A stretch of DNA of 64,000 bases from Pedococcus_A sp963730585 (GTDB lineage: Bacteria; Actinomycetota; Actinomycetes; Actinomycetales; Dermatophilaceae): assembly GCA_963730585.1 (NCBI GenBank), contig CAVSSL010000007.1:19229-83228 (forward strand). Direction: 5' to 3'. Positions 55,869 through 63,710 of the stretch are shown piece after piece. Under the pieces are notes generated by a model. The model ran no database searches and was not told where the DNA came from. It saw nothing but the letters and a program-made list of their open reading frames with translations. The first letter of the stretch is position 1; every line of letters begins with the position of its first letter. The translations under genes and the position numbers were made by a program.

Positions 55869-56408
55869 GTGGCCCTCTTCCGGAAGCACGCCGACTCCAC
55901 CGACACCGTCGACGCGGCGACATGGATCGACGCCGCCCTGCCGCGCCTCATGGGTGCGGCGCTGGCCCTGACCGGCCACCGTCACGACGCCGAGGACCTC
56001 GTCCAGGAGACCCTGGCCAAGGTGATCCTCAAGTGGGACAGCGTCGACCAGGCCGACAGCCCGGACGCCTACGTCCGCCGGGCCATGGTCAACACCTTCA
56101 TCTCGGGCAAGCGGCGGAAGTCGTCGACCGAGTTCGTCTCGCACGACGTCGTCACCGACGAGCGGCGGTCCGTCGGCGGCCACGGACACGACTCCGACCT
56201 CGCCGCCCGCGACCACATGTGGCAGCTCTTGGCCACGCTGCCGCCGCGCCAGCGCGCCGTGCTCGTGCTGCGGTACTACGACGACCTGCCCGACGCGCAG
56301 ATCGCGGAGGTGCTCGGCTGCTCGGCGGTGTCGGTGCGGGTCGCCGCGCACCGCGCCATGGGGACGCTGCGGGGCGCGCTCGCGCCGGTGGGAGCCGACC
56401 GCGCCTGA
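55869..56408 (+). CDS. ECF (sigma-E type) RNA polymerase sigma factor
   Basis: 179 residues, GTG start. Region 2: LMGAALALTGHRHDAEDLVQ with ETLAKVILKW; region 4: LPPRQRAVLVLRYYDDLPDA and LGCSAVSVRVAAHRAMGTL. Belongs to the actinobacterial SigE-like group. Here the membrane partner precedes the sigma gene, the reverse of the usual sigma/anti-sigma order. Hairpin downstream. Confidence 0.92.
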   Translation: MALFRKHADSTDTVDAATWIDAALPRLMGAALALTGHRHDAEDLVQETLAKVILKWDSVDQADSPDAYVRRAMVNTFISGKRRKSSTEFVSHDVVTDERRSVGGHGHDSDLAARDHMWQLLATLPPRQRAVLVLRYYDDLPDAQIAEVLGCSAVSVRVAAHRAMGTLRGALAPVGADRA

Positions 56409-56417
56409 CACCGGTGT

Positions 56418-56443
56418 GCCGCGTGGTCCCGGCCACGCGGCAT
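56418..56443. terminator. Hairpin after the sigma factor gene
   Basis: TGCCGCGTGG pairs with CCACGCGGCA around TCCCGG. Sequence nearly equal to the palindrome at 54208, with the left-arm GTATGCC changed to GTGTGCC. The two bracket the sigma operon. Confidence 0.65.
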
Positions 56444-56469
56444 ACGGGCGCCTTTGCGACAATCGGGCT

Positions 56470-56769
56470 GTGCCCCGCGCCAACCGCCGCCGCCGCGACG
56501 ACGCTCCGTTGAACGTCGACCGCGCGCTCGGCGGGCTCACGCAGCGGGAGTCGTATGCCGGCGGCGAGTGGTTCGTCCGCCGCGTCACCGGGGCGGGGGC
56601 CAGCCGGGCCTACCTGTGCCCCGGCTGCCAGCACACCATCGCGATCGGCACACCCCACGTGGTGGTGTGGCCGGCCGACGGCGTGGGCGGTCTCGACGAC
56701 CGCCGCCACTGGCACTCACCGTGCTGGTCCGCCCGGGGCCGGCGCCACACCCAGGGGTCGATCCGATGA
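56470..56769 (+). CDS. Small zinc-ribbon-like protein
   Basis: 99 residues, GTG start. Basic N-terminus (VPRANRRRRDD), then a CPGC-x13-H...H-x3-C-like set: AYLCPGCQHTIAIGTPHVVVW and DRRHWHSPCW, probably one zinc site. Common in actinobacteria, sometimes labelled an ATP/GTP-binding protein with no clear basis. Overlaps the hydrolase start by four bases. Confidence 0.75.
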   Translation: MPRANRRRRDDAPLNVDRALGGLTQRESYAGGEWFVRRVTGAGASRAYLCPGCQHTIAIGTPHVVVWPADGVGGLDDRRHWHSPCWSARGRRHTQGSIR

Positions 56770-57565
56770 GCCTGCACACCAGAGATCTCGGGGAGCGCGG
56801 GTCACGAGTTGTCTTCTGCCACGGCTTGTTCGGGCAGGGACGCAACTGGACCCAGATCGGCAAGCAGCTCGCCGAGGAGCACCGCGTGACCCTGGTCGAC
56901 ATGCCGCACCACGGCCGGTCGTCGTGGCCGGAGGAGTTCGACTACGTCGACGTCGCCGACCAGGTGGCCGGGCTGCTCGGCGCTGACGACCCGGTCACCC
57001 TCGTCGGGCACTCCATGGGTGGCAAGGCCGCGATGGCCCTGGCGCTGCGGCACCCCGAGCTGGTTGCGCGACTGTGCGTCGTGGACGTGTCGCCGGTCGA
57101 CTACGGCGGACACACGGGGGAGTTCCGGGGGTACATCGACGCCATGCAGCGCATGGACCTTCCCGCCATCACGACCCGGGAAGAGGCGGACGCGGCGCTC
57201 GCCGAGGCGGTGCCGAACACGACGGTCCGCAGCTTCCTGCTCCAGAACCTGCGCCGCGACGGCGACGGCTGGCGCTGGCAGGCCAACCTCGACGTCCTCG
57301 GCCGCGACCTGCCGGTGCTCGGCGGCTGGCCAGCTGAGGACCTCGCAGGCACTCGCCGCCGTACGAGGGGCCGGTGCTGTGGGTGGCCGGGGCGAACTCG
57401 GCCTACGTCACCGACGACTACGCCGATGCCATGCAGGGGTACTTCCCGCGGGTGCGGCGCGTGACCATCAAGGACGCCGGCCACTGGGTGCACTCCGAGC
57501 AACCGGAGACCTTCCTCGAGGTGCTGCGCCGCTTCATCGGGGCCGAGGCCGCACAGCCCGCCTGA
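56766..57565 (+). CDS. Alpha/beta hydrolase (apparent frameshift)
   Basis: About 267 residues after repair. YbfF-like esterase fold: VVFCHGLFGQGRNWTQIGKQ, nucleophile elbow LVGHSMGGKAAMALAL, acidic residue region VDVSPVDYGG, and catalytic His in DAGHWVHSEQPETF. The frame breaks near 57354, where one C appears missing in GGCACTCGCCGCC; the tail (YEGPVLWVAGANSAYVTDD) continues in the next frame. Last gene of the core-like part of the window. Confidence 0.85.
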
Positions 57566-57610
57566 CTGGGTGTGTCCCTTGACGGCTACGCGCCGCCGGG
57601 CACGCCCGTT

Positions 57611-57631
57611 TACCGGATCTGCCGATGACAG
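57611..57631 (+). repeat. Array repeat R1
   Basis: CCGGATCTGCCGATGACAG, first copy of the TGCCG junction repeat, between the hydrolase and the nucleotidyltransferase. It shares CTGCCGATGACAG with R7. Confidence 0.7.
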
Positions 57632-57785
57632 GACGGAAGGCGAAGACCCGTGGATGGGAGGATGCAGGTCATGGCCGTCACTGCGTGGGGATACCAGCCG
57701 ATCCTGAGCGATCTACACGTCGCGTACAGGCTCGTGAGCGGTCGGTGCCTTAGAGGCATCCGGGCAACGACAGGAGTCGTTCGTC

Positions 57786-58568
57786 GTGGGTGACCCCTAC
57801 GAAGGCGTATCACCGGACGGAACCATCCGGACAGGCGTACGTCGCGACCTCGTGCCCGACGTCTTCAAACCGATCATCTCGGACGCAGTAGGGCTGCTTG
57901 ACGACAACAGGGCTTCGCTCTACGTCTACGGGTCGGTCGCTACTGGCAAGGCGCGTCCAGAGTCGTCGGACGTCGATCTACTCTCCATCGACCTGCACGG
58001 CGCGGCAACGATCGGTAGACGCCTTTCCGTCGCCTATGCGGACAGGTGTCGAGGCGTTGAGGTCGCCGACACGACTGCCACAGACTACGACGCTGACACA
58101 GACGCGGCGTACGGAAACCGGGTCTTCCTCCGCCACTACTGCGTCCACCTTGCCGGGCCAGATCCCTCCACCGCGCTCCCGCTGTTCCCTGCGGACGCGC
58201 GTGCGGCTCGCGGCTTCAACGGCGACCTCGACCGGCACCTTGCGCGATGGCGACAGGAGCTCACAGCGGGGATCACGTCGACGCCAGAACTCGCTGTGCG
58301 CGCCGCACGCAAGACCCTTCTGGCCACTGCCGGGTTGGTCAGCGTCCATGACCACACCTGGACGACCGACCGAGCGCGGGCCTGTCAGCGTTGGAGTGAG
58401 ATCGAGCCCCGACTCGCCGTTCCCCTCGCACTCCTGCAGTCGTGGTCGTGCGGGAAGCAAGCGCCCTCGCGTGGAGAACTAGAGGACGCTCTAGGTCCCG
58501 ACGGAGTCGTCGCCGCGGTGGTCGCGCGCTTCGCCAATACCATTGGACTCTGGACCGAAGAGCGCTGA
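57786..58568 (+). CDS. Nucleotidyltransferase-domain protein
   Basis: 260 residues, GTG start. Pol-beta-type nucleotidyltransferase: SLYVYGSVATGKARPESSDV with the GS and DxD residues, followed by a helical C-terminal region with a Trp-rich patch (TWTTDRARACQRWSEIEPRL). Similar architecture to aminoglycoside-type adenylyltransferases and to MNT/HepT-like antitoxin enzymes, but specificity cannot be told. No partner HEPN gene is adjacent. Confidence 0.75.
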   Translation: MGDPYEGVSPDGTIRTGVRRDLVPDVFKPIISDAVGLLDDNRASLYVYGSVATGKARPESSDVDLLSIDLHGAATIGRRLSVAYADRCRGVEVADTTATDYDADTDAAYGNRVFLRHYCVHLAGPDPSTALPLFPADARAARGFNGDLDRHLARWRQELTAGITSTPELAVRAARKTLLATAGLVSVHDHTWTTDRARACQRWSEIEPRLAVPLALLQSWSCGKQAPSRGELEDALGPDGVVAAVVARFANTIGLWTEER

Positions 58569-58942
58569 GCGCCTCTTCATCGCGACAATCGGATCTGCCG
58601 CGGAGCGCGCGATCCATGATGCCGATGAGCGTGCAACCGTTCAGCGGCTGATACTCGGTGGGCATCCGGGAGATGCGCGCGAGGGTCGACCGGCTTGATG
58701 GGCTGGTGGCGGGTTGAGTTCGCCGATGCCCTCGCGTCGCCCGTCCCTGCAACGCAACCGACCGTCGCGTCACAGCGCCATGGGACCACGGCGAGCTCGG
58801 GTTCCGCGAAGGGATGCATCGGGCCGGCGCGCTCGAGCCGCCGCGGACCCCGGCCGTTGCTCCCCCGGCACCACAGCCGCCGCGGCAGTACCGTCACACC
58901 CACACCCACACCCACGCACTGCCACAGGGGGAACCGGACGAG
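58569..58942 (+). other. Intergenic stretch with array repeat and CACACC tandem
   Basis: No supported gene. It contains repeat R2 (58589-58610), and at about 58891-58917 a simple CACACC/CACCCA tandem run. The long reading frame of the next gene stays open back to 58814 through this run (giving HTHTHTH), which is not convincing protein. Confidence 0.6.
58589..58610 (+). repeat. Array repeat R2
   Basis: GGATCTGCCGCGGAGCGCGC, 21 nt after the nucleotidyltransferase stop. TGCCGCGGAGCGCGCG is shared with R5. Confidence 0.7.
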
Positions 58943-60106
58943 ATGGTGCACCAGCCGAGCATGACCAGCGAGTACCGGGCCACCGTCCCCACCCGCGAGC
59001 AGGCGCAAGCCCTCGCCGACGACCTCGCCGCCCGCGGCCACGCCCTGGTCGCCATCCGCGAGGTCGACTGGGCCCGCAAGGACCCGACCAACTTCTGGTA
59101 CGGCAAGCCAACCATGCGGCCCCACGAGCAAGGCCACTACGACGTCACCTCCCTGGACGCCGGGCCGCACCCCGACGACGATGAACGCTGGTGGCGCGCC
59201 CAGGAGGACCAGGCCGTGCGCGAGCTCGCCGCCCGCCACGGCGGCCGGTGCCCCGGCGGCGCCGTCGGGCACGCTGAGATGATGTTGCGCATCTTCCTGC
59301 GCACCGGCTTGGTCCACGAGCTCGACGACAGCACCGTGCGCACCCGCCGCGCGGCAGCGTTCGCGAACACCCCCTCCCGCGCGACACCGACCCCGCAGGC
59401 CGAGCAGCCCCCCGCGGGGGGCGCAGACACCGACGCAGCCGACCGACCCGGCGACCCGATCGACCTCCCTGGCGTCACGGCCACCGACTGGGGCACATTG
59501 CAGCACGCGTACGGGCCCGCCGACGACGTGCCGGCCATGCTCACCGGTCTGGCCCGCAACGACGACCACTGGCCGCAGCACCTGGACGGCCTGCTCGGCT
59601 CCGTCGCCCACCAGGGGAACAGCTACTCGGCCACCGCCCCCACCGTGCACCTGCTCGCCACCCTCGCCGCCGCGCCACAGCTGGCCCCGAAGCGCCGCGT
59701 CGACCTGCTCACCAGCCTCTTCCTCGCCGGCGCCGCCTACGAGATCGCAACCGCCTACGACAACCCGCCCGACAACCACGCCGCCGACGTCGCTGACGCC
59801 GTCGCCACCGACACACCAGCCCTCCTGAACCTGTGGGACACCGCAACCCGCCCCGAACGCCGCCTGCTGCTCCTGCTCGCCGCCCTCCACCCACAGGCGG
59901 CGCGAGAGCACGACCTGAGCAGCCACGACCTGGCCGGCCCAGCCTCCCGCCTGGCCGGCGCCGCAGCCCGCGACCAGGACGACGCGGCCGCCCTGCTCAC
60001 CGAGCTGGCCGCCAGCAACGAGGACCTCATCGAGCTCGACCGGGCCAGCACCCCCACGCACGCCCGCGTCGTCGCCGCCCTGGAGGTCCTCCTGCTCGAC
60101 GGCTGA
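58943..60106 (+). CDS. Hypothetical protein with HEAT-like C-terminal half
   Basis: 387 residues from the ATG giving MVHQPSMTSEYRAT. The N-terminal part (about 10-110) resembles a small alpha/beta domain (RATVPTREQAQALADDLAAR, HALVAIREVDWARKD); a Pro/Ala linker follows; the C-terminal half carries DWGTLQHAYGPADDVPAMLT and VAHQGNSYSATAPTVHLLAT, a helical-repeat unit found in many actinobacterial proteins of unknown role, sometimes near polymorphic toxins. No catalytic motif seen. Function unknown. Confidence 0.7.
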   Translation: MVHQPSMTSEYRATVPTREQAQALADDLAARGHALVAIREVDWARKDPTNFWYGKPTMRPHEQGHYDVTSLDAGPHPDDDERWWRAQEDQAVRELAARHGGRCPGGAVGHAEMMLRIFLRTGLVHELDDSTVRTRRAAAFANTPSRATPTPQAEQPPAGGADTDAADRPGDPIDLPGVTATDWGTLQHAYGPADDVPAMLTGLARNDDHWPQHLDGLLGSVAHQGNSYSATAPTVHLLATLAAAPQLAPKRRVDLLTSLFLAGAAYEIATAYDNPPDNHAADVADAVATDTPALLNLWDTATRPERRLLLLLAALHPQAAREHDLSSHDLAGPASRLAGAAARDQDDAAALLTELAASNEDLIELDRASTPTHARVVAALEVLLLDG

Positions 60107-60190
60107 GTCGGCCCCCGAAGGCCCCGCCCGCCGAGCCCCCCGACCCCGGCGTGCCCAGTACCACCGCCGCCGGGGGCCCGTCACGGATCA

Positions 60191-60210
60191 TCCGCAACTG
60201 CCGCCGTCCG
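60191..60210 (+). repeat. Array repeat R3
   Basis: TCCGCAACTGCCGCCGTCCG. CTGCCGCCGTCCG is shared, with one change, with R8. Confidence 0.65.
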
Positions 60211-60330
60211 TGCGGGCGTGCCCGTGAGCGGACTCACAGGCGAGGGCACGACGCGGACCGCTCGAAATGCCTCGTGCGGGGTTGAAGGAAGATCACCGGC
60301 TGACGGCTGACCCCCATGTACGGTGCGCGC

Positions 60331-60732
60331 ATGCGTTTCGGTGCCATGCGAGCTGCCGCGTTGGCCGCGGTAGCAATATTGGCGGCGGCAGGGCTTACTG
60401 GTGCCTGCTCGGCGCAGCCGTACAGCTGCAGTACCAAAGGGTCCCACGACGCAGATCGGCTTGCCACAATCCTGAGCACGGATTTCCGCAGCGTGAGTGA
60501 GCCGGAAGTCCTCGATGACTGCGACAGCGGTGGCCAGCAGTCCGTCACGTTCCGCATCAGGTCAGTCGACAGTGCCCTCACCGAATTCACCGATCAGTCC
60601 GGTTGCACGCCTGGAGATGCGGACCGCGACGGCTCTGTGTTCCGCTGCCAGTTGGACGACGTCGTGGCGGAGTTCCTGATCGTGTCCCCAAAGGCGGGTC
60701 GCAGCCAGGGCGTCGTGCAACCGTCGAGGTAG
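60331..60732 (+). CDS. Putative lipoprotein
   Basis: 133 residues from the ATG giving MRFGAMRAAALAA. Signal peptide (ALAAVAILAAAGLTGAC) with lipobox Cys near residue 26; the mature part is Asp/Ser-rich with Cys residues likely to form disulfides (SCSTKG, DDCDSGGQQ, SGCTPGDADRDG, FRCQLDD). No recognised domain. Cell-surface location inferred. Confidence 0.7.
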   Translation: MRFGAMRAAALAAVAILAAAGLTGACSAQPYSCSTKGSHDADRLATILSTDFRSVSEPEVLDDCDSGGQQSVTFRIRSVDSALTEFTDQSGCTPGDADRDGSVFRCQLDDVVAEFLIVSPKAGRSQGVVQPSR

Positions 60733-60777
60733 GCATCAGCCGAGCAGAAAGCGGGGGGTCTTCGGGGGTGGCACCCG

Positions 60778-60800
60778 AACGTCCGCTCATGCCGCATGCG
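60778..60800 (+). repeat. Array repeat R4
   Basis: AACGTCCGCTCATGCCGCAT followed by GCG; contains the perfect palindrome GCCGCATGCGGC. It shares AACGTCCGCTCATGCCGC with R6. Confidence 0.75.
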
Positions 60801-60835
60801 GCGCGTGTCAGTCGACCTCTGCCAACGAGCGCGCG

Positions 60836-61309
60836 TCAGCTGTTCTCCAGGGGGAGCTTCATCCGCGGGGCTGACGTCAGCCGGAAACCGACGCGTTCGT
60901 AAATGCGCTGCCCCTGCGGGGTTGCGCTGAGGTCCACGCGATCAGCGTCGATGCTGCGGGCCCACTCGATGACGACGTCAACCAGGGCCGTCCCGAAGCC
61001 TCGGCCGCGGTGCTCCGGCAGGGTCACGACGTTCGACAGACGTGCGGCCCTGCCGCGGGGGCTCTGGGGGTTGGGGACACCGGTCTCCAGGGTGCCGATC
61101 GCACAGGCCACGATTCGCCCGTCGATGTCGATGACCGGGAACGCCGCCGTCTCCCGGGCGCCGACCGTCCTACCGAACCATGCCCTCGCGTGATCGACCC
61201 ACCTGTCGAGCAGTGGGGGTTCCTGGTCGAACAGCGACGCCCACAGTGGCAGCAACTGCTCGATGTCCTCGGGTCGGGCATCGCGGGGCGACGGCGCGGC
61301 TGTGGTCAT
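60836..61309 (-). CDS. GNAT-family N-acetyltransferase
   Basis: 157 residues from the ATG giving MTTAAPSPRDARPED. Acetyl-CoA site in NVVTLPEHRGRGFGTALVDV; the C-terminal beta-bulge IYERVGFRL is typical. Substrate unknown. Opposite orientation to both neighbours, but the flanking repeats keep the same orientation as elsewhere. Confidence 0.88.
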   Translation of the reverse strand: MTTAAPSPRDARPEDIEQLLPLWASLFDQEPPLLDRWVDHARAWFGRTVGARETAAFPVIDIDGRIVACAIGTLETGVPNPQSPRGRAARLSNVVTLPEHRGRGFGTALVDVVIEWARSIDADRVDLSATPQGQRIYERVGFRLTSAPRMKLPLENS

Positions 61310-61340
61310 TGGTTCAGGATGCCGGGCCCGCGCGAAGCGC

Positions 61341-61370
61341 GTCATCCCACTTTGCCGCGGAGCGCGCGTT
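61341..61370 (+). repeat. Array repeat R5
   Basis: TCATCCCACTTTGCCGCGG followed by AGCGCGCGTT; matches R2 over TGCCGCGGAGCGCGCG. Confidence 0.7.
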
Positions 61371-61409
61371 TGTTCACGCCGGGGCATCGCTGGGCACTAG
61401 CCTCGCGCC

Positions 61410-61928
61410 ATGTTCGGACGCCGCAGTAAGCGGACTGACCGCGATCAGCCGAAGCCGACCTCTGCGGCGGAGGTGTACTTGGGACTCAGAAGCCAAGTCC
61501 TCAACCTCGACCCCGCCACCGTGGGTATCACCAGTTCCGGCCACCGTTCAACGTGGGGCTGTCTCATGGAAACGGGGTACCCGAACGGCGCGGCCACACT
61601 GGTCTGCCTGTCAGACGGGACGACGAGTCTGTACACGAGTTCCGGTGGCGGCATCATCGGCGGCGGCGCGCACAAGGCAGTCGTTGAGCAAACGGCCAGA
61701 CTCCTGCAGGCCGTTGACGAACACCTCACCGAGATGTCCGGCGCGGAGGACCAACACTTACCGGCGGAGGGCCAGACCATCATCCGCGCCCTCACCGTCC
61801 ACGGACAACGGAGCTTCGAGGCGGCCGAGGTTGAACTCGGCGCAGGCGGCAGCGTGATGTCCCCAGTCTTCTACGCAGCTCACGACGTCATCACCCAGCT
61901 GCGCCTGATCGACGAGGCACGGCGATAA
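61410..61928 (+). CDS. Hypothetical protein
   Basis: 172 residues. Starts with a basic segment (FGRRSKRTDRDQPKP) and holds EVYLGLRSQVLNLDPATVGI, METGYPNGAATLVCLSDGTT and a glycine-rich SSGGGIIGGGAHKAV. This pattern recurs in small actinobacterial proteins of unknown function that are often found in accessory regions. No known domain. Confidence 0.72.
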   Translation: MFGRRSKRTDRDQPKPTSAAEVYLGLRSQVLNLDPATVGITSSGHRSTWGCLMETGYPNGAATLVCLSDGTTSLYTSSGGGIIGGGAHKAVVEQTARLLQAVDEHLTEMSGAEDQHLPAEGQTIIRALTVHGQRSFEAAEVELGAGGSVMSPVFYAAHDVITQLRLIDEARR

Positions 61929-61945
61929 CGTCCGCTCATGCCGCG
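61927..61945 (+). repeat. Array repeat R6
   Basis: AACGTCCGCTCATGCCGCG, overlapping the stop codon of the preceding gene; nearly identical to R4. Confidence 0.75.
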
Positions 61946-61954
61946 TTGAGGGAA

Positions 61955-61975
61955 GACCGCAACTGCCGATGACAG
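61955..61975 (+). repeat. Array repeat R7
   Basis: ACCGCAACTGCCGATGACAG, 28 bp after R6; it matches R1 over CTGCCGATGACAG. R6 and R7 make the only junction with two units. Confidence 0.7.
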
Positions 61976-61991
61976 CGCGAGGCGGAGTCGG

Positions 61992-62402
61992 TCAGGATTG
62001 GCCCGGCTGGACCGTCGCCTTGTTCGGCCCACATTCGGAGTGGTTCGCGTACTTCGACATCTGGCACGCGCCGTCGACCAAGACTCTGTCCGCGAGCGGG
62101 GCGTCCAGTCGCACCTCAACTTGGTAGCGAACGGCTATGGCTTCGCAGGACCTCGCGCGAACGGTTTCACGGACTGTGATGACTACTCGGGTCGAGTCCT
62201 GGTCAACGTCCGCGTCCGCGCCATCCCTGCACGCGCTGCCCTCATAGGTCAGTCGCACCGTTGCGCCGTCTATCGCGGCGGGCTTGTTCCAAGGCTTCGG
62301 CTCGGACTGCCCAAAGATGTACCAAGCAGCGATGCCGACAACTCCAAGCGCGAGACCAGCCGCGAGTACGGCCAGGAATCGCACCACTCCCCGCTTCGGC
62401 AA
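61992..62402 (-). CDS. Hypothetical single-pass membrane protein
   Basis: 136 residues, TTG start nine bases after AGGAGG. One N-terminal helix (FLAVLAAGLALGVVGIAAWY), then an exported domain with four Cys (EGSACRDG, ARSCEAIAV, GACQMSK, SECGPNK), probably two disulfides. Locally lower GC than the core genes. No family recognised. Confidence 0.65.
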   Translation of the reverse strand: MPKRGVVRFLAVLAAGLALGVVGIAAWYIFGQSEPKPWNKPAAIDGATVRLTYEGSACRDGADADVDQDSTRVVITVRETVRARSCEAIAVRYQVEVRLDAPLADRVLVDGACQMSKYANHSECGPNKATVQPGQS

Positions 62403-62468
62403 CTGACCCGCCTCCTGCTCTCCGTCCTCACTATGACGCCTTGAGGACGCCAGCGGTTCCGGAAGTCA

Positions 62469-62499
62469 CAACGCCCTCATTTGCCGCCGTCCGGCGCAA
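62469..62499 (+). repeat. Array repeat R8
   Basis: ACGCCCTCATTTGCCGCC then GTCCGGCGCAAG; TTGCCGCC and GGCGCAA form an imperfect hairpin. Similar to R3 over TGCCGCCGTCCG. Confidence 0.65.
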
Positions 62500-62502
62500 G
62501 TG

Positions 62503-63069
62503 TCAGGCGGGGTGTCGGACCGCGTGACGGACGTAGACCACGCCGTTGTCGAAACGTCGGTGGTCAACCAGCTCGAGGTCGAGTCGTATGCCTCGAGGCA
62601 GCGCCGGCTTGCCGCCGCCGACGAGGACCGGGCACAGCAGCAGCACGCACTCGTCGACCAGGCCGTGCCGGAAGGCCTCGGCCGCGATCGCCGCGCCTCC
62701 GATGCTCAGGTCCGAGCCGGAGGTCTCCTTGAGCCGTCGTACCGCCTCGGGCTCGAACTGCCGCTCGATCCTCGTGCGCGCGGTCGACACGTCGGTGAGT
62801 GAGGTGGAGTAGACGACCTTGTCGGCGTCACGCCAGATCCCGGCGTACTCGCGGACCACCGAGGGCTCGTTCGTCAACCAGTCGTCGCTCTCCCACACAC
62901 GCATCGTCTCGTACATGCGTCGCCCGTAGAGCGACGTGCCGATGTGCCGCTCGTGCTCGTTCCAGAACGCGTGCACGTCCTCGTCCGGCACGGACCAGTC
63001 GAACGAACCCGACTCGTCCTCGAGGAAGCCGTCGAGCGAGATGTTGGCCGCGTAGATCAACTTACCCAT
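62503..63069 (-). CDS. Dihydrofolate reductase-family (RibD C-terminal) protein
   Basis: 188 residues from the ATG giving MGKLIYAANISLDGF. RibD_C/DHFR-like fold: LYGRRMYETMRVW, DKVVYSTSLTDV, SDLSIGGAAIAAEAFR, DECVLLLCPVLVGGGKPALP. Stand-alone members are NADPH-dependent reductases of unknown substrate and common gene-cassette cargo. Same strand as the membrane-protein gene beyond R8. Confidence 0.88.
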   Translation of the reverse strand: MGKLIYAANISLDGFLEDESGSFDWSVPDEDVHAFWNEHERHIGTSLYGRRMYETMRVWESDDWLTNEPSVVREYAGIWRDADKVVYSTSLTDVSTARTRIERQFEPEAVRRLKETSGSDLSIGGAAIAAEAFRHGLVDECVLLLCPVLVGGGKPALPRGIRLDLELVDHRRFDNGVVYVRHAVRHPA

Positions 63070-63207
63070 GGAGCCCTCCGCCCAGACGCGAGAAACAGCG
63101 TGCGACGTCACACAGGCTCAGTCAACAGCATCGACTGCGAGATCGAGGAGCCCGCCGCGAAGAGAAGGTGCCAGGGCGCCGCCGCCGACGGTGGGCGGTC
63201 GGTACCG

Positions 63208-63236
63208 TTGCGCGCTCATGCCGCGGTGCGGTCGTG
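63208..63236 (+). repeat. Array repeat R9
   Basis: GCGCTCATGCCGCGGTGCG then GTCGTG. It shares TGCCGCGG-T-CGGTCGTG with R10. Confidence 0.7.
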
Positions 63237-63280
63237 CCGACAAGCGGAAATCTCAGTCATCACGGGTAGGTTTCGGGCTG

Positions 63281-63661
63281 ATGTCCAAGTTGCAGGTCGC
63301 CTTCGAGTACGAGTCGCGTCATGGGTGCGTCGTCGTGCGGGACAGTGAGTCCGACGGTGATGTGTCGAACGCACCACGAGACGGCCTTTGGTTCTTCGAT
63401 CGCAGTTCAGCGATCCTCGCGGTGCAACCCGCCGTCGAGGGACCCGTGCGGTGCGAGGTCTGGATCGGGACGCCTCTCGATCCCCTGCCACTCCAGGTCG
63501 CAGACGAAGTGTTCGAGATCGCAGGCGCGCTCGAGTTCGAGGACCCTGCCGGTGTGGTCACTGCTGCCCTCGCGTGGGTGCGAGGCAGTTGCCGGCTCGT
63601 CGTTCGCGTCGACGATGGGCAGTTCCCAGCCCGAGTGCAGTTCGTGATCGATCCCGACTGA
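63281..63661 (+). CDS. Hypothetical protein
   Basis: 126 residues from the ATG giving MSKLQVAFEYES. Rich in beta-strand-like alternation: CVVVRDSESDGDV, LWFFDRSSAILAVQPAVEG, VRCEVWIGTPLDPLPL, ALEFEDPAGVVTAALAWV. Resembles small competence-ComJ-like or immunity-type proteins only in general pattern, so no assignment is made. Confidence 0.6.
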   Translation: MSKLQVAFEYESRHGCVVVRDSESDGDVSNAPRDGLWFFDRSSAILAVQPAVEGPVRCEVWIGTPLDPLPLQVADEVFEIAGALEFEDPAGVVTAALAWVRGSCRLVVRVDDGQFPARVQFVIDPD

Positions 63662-63670
63662 CATCGGGAT

Positions 63671-63698
63671 GTCCGGATCTGCCGCGGTCCGGTCGTGG
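63671..63698 (+). repeat. Array repeat R10
   Basis: GTCCGGATCTGCCGCGGTCC then GGTCGTGG; last copy, 13 bp before the transposase stop codon. GGATCTGCCGCGG also matches R2. Confidence 0.7.
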
Positions 63699-63710
63699 CT
63701 CCCCTCTGTG

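Noticed and set aside
58814..58942. N-terminal extension with HTHTHTH in the HEAT-like gene.
   Set aside because: Caused by a CACACC simple repeat; a better start lies at 58943.
57604..63700. Canonical integron attC sites.
   Set aside because: I could not find paired GTTRRRY and RYYYAAC boxes at the junctions, and no integron integrase is in the window. The cassette idea is kept only in the weaker, repeat-based form.
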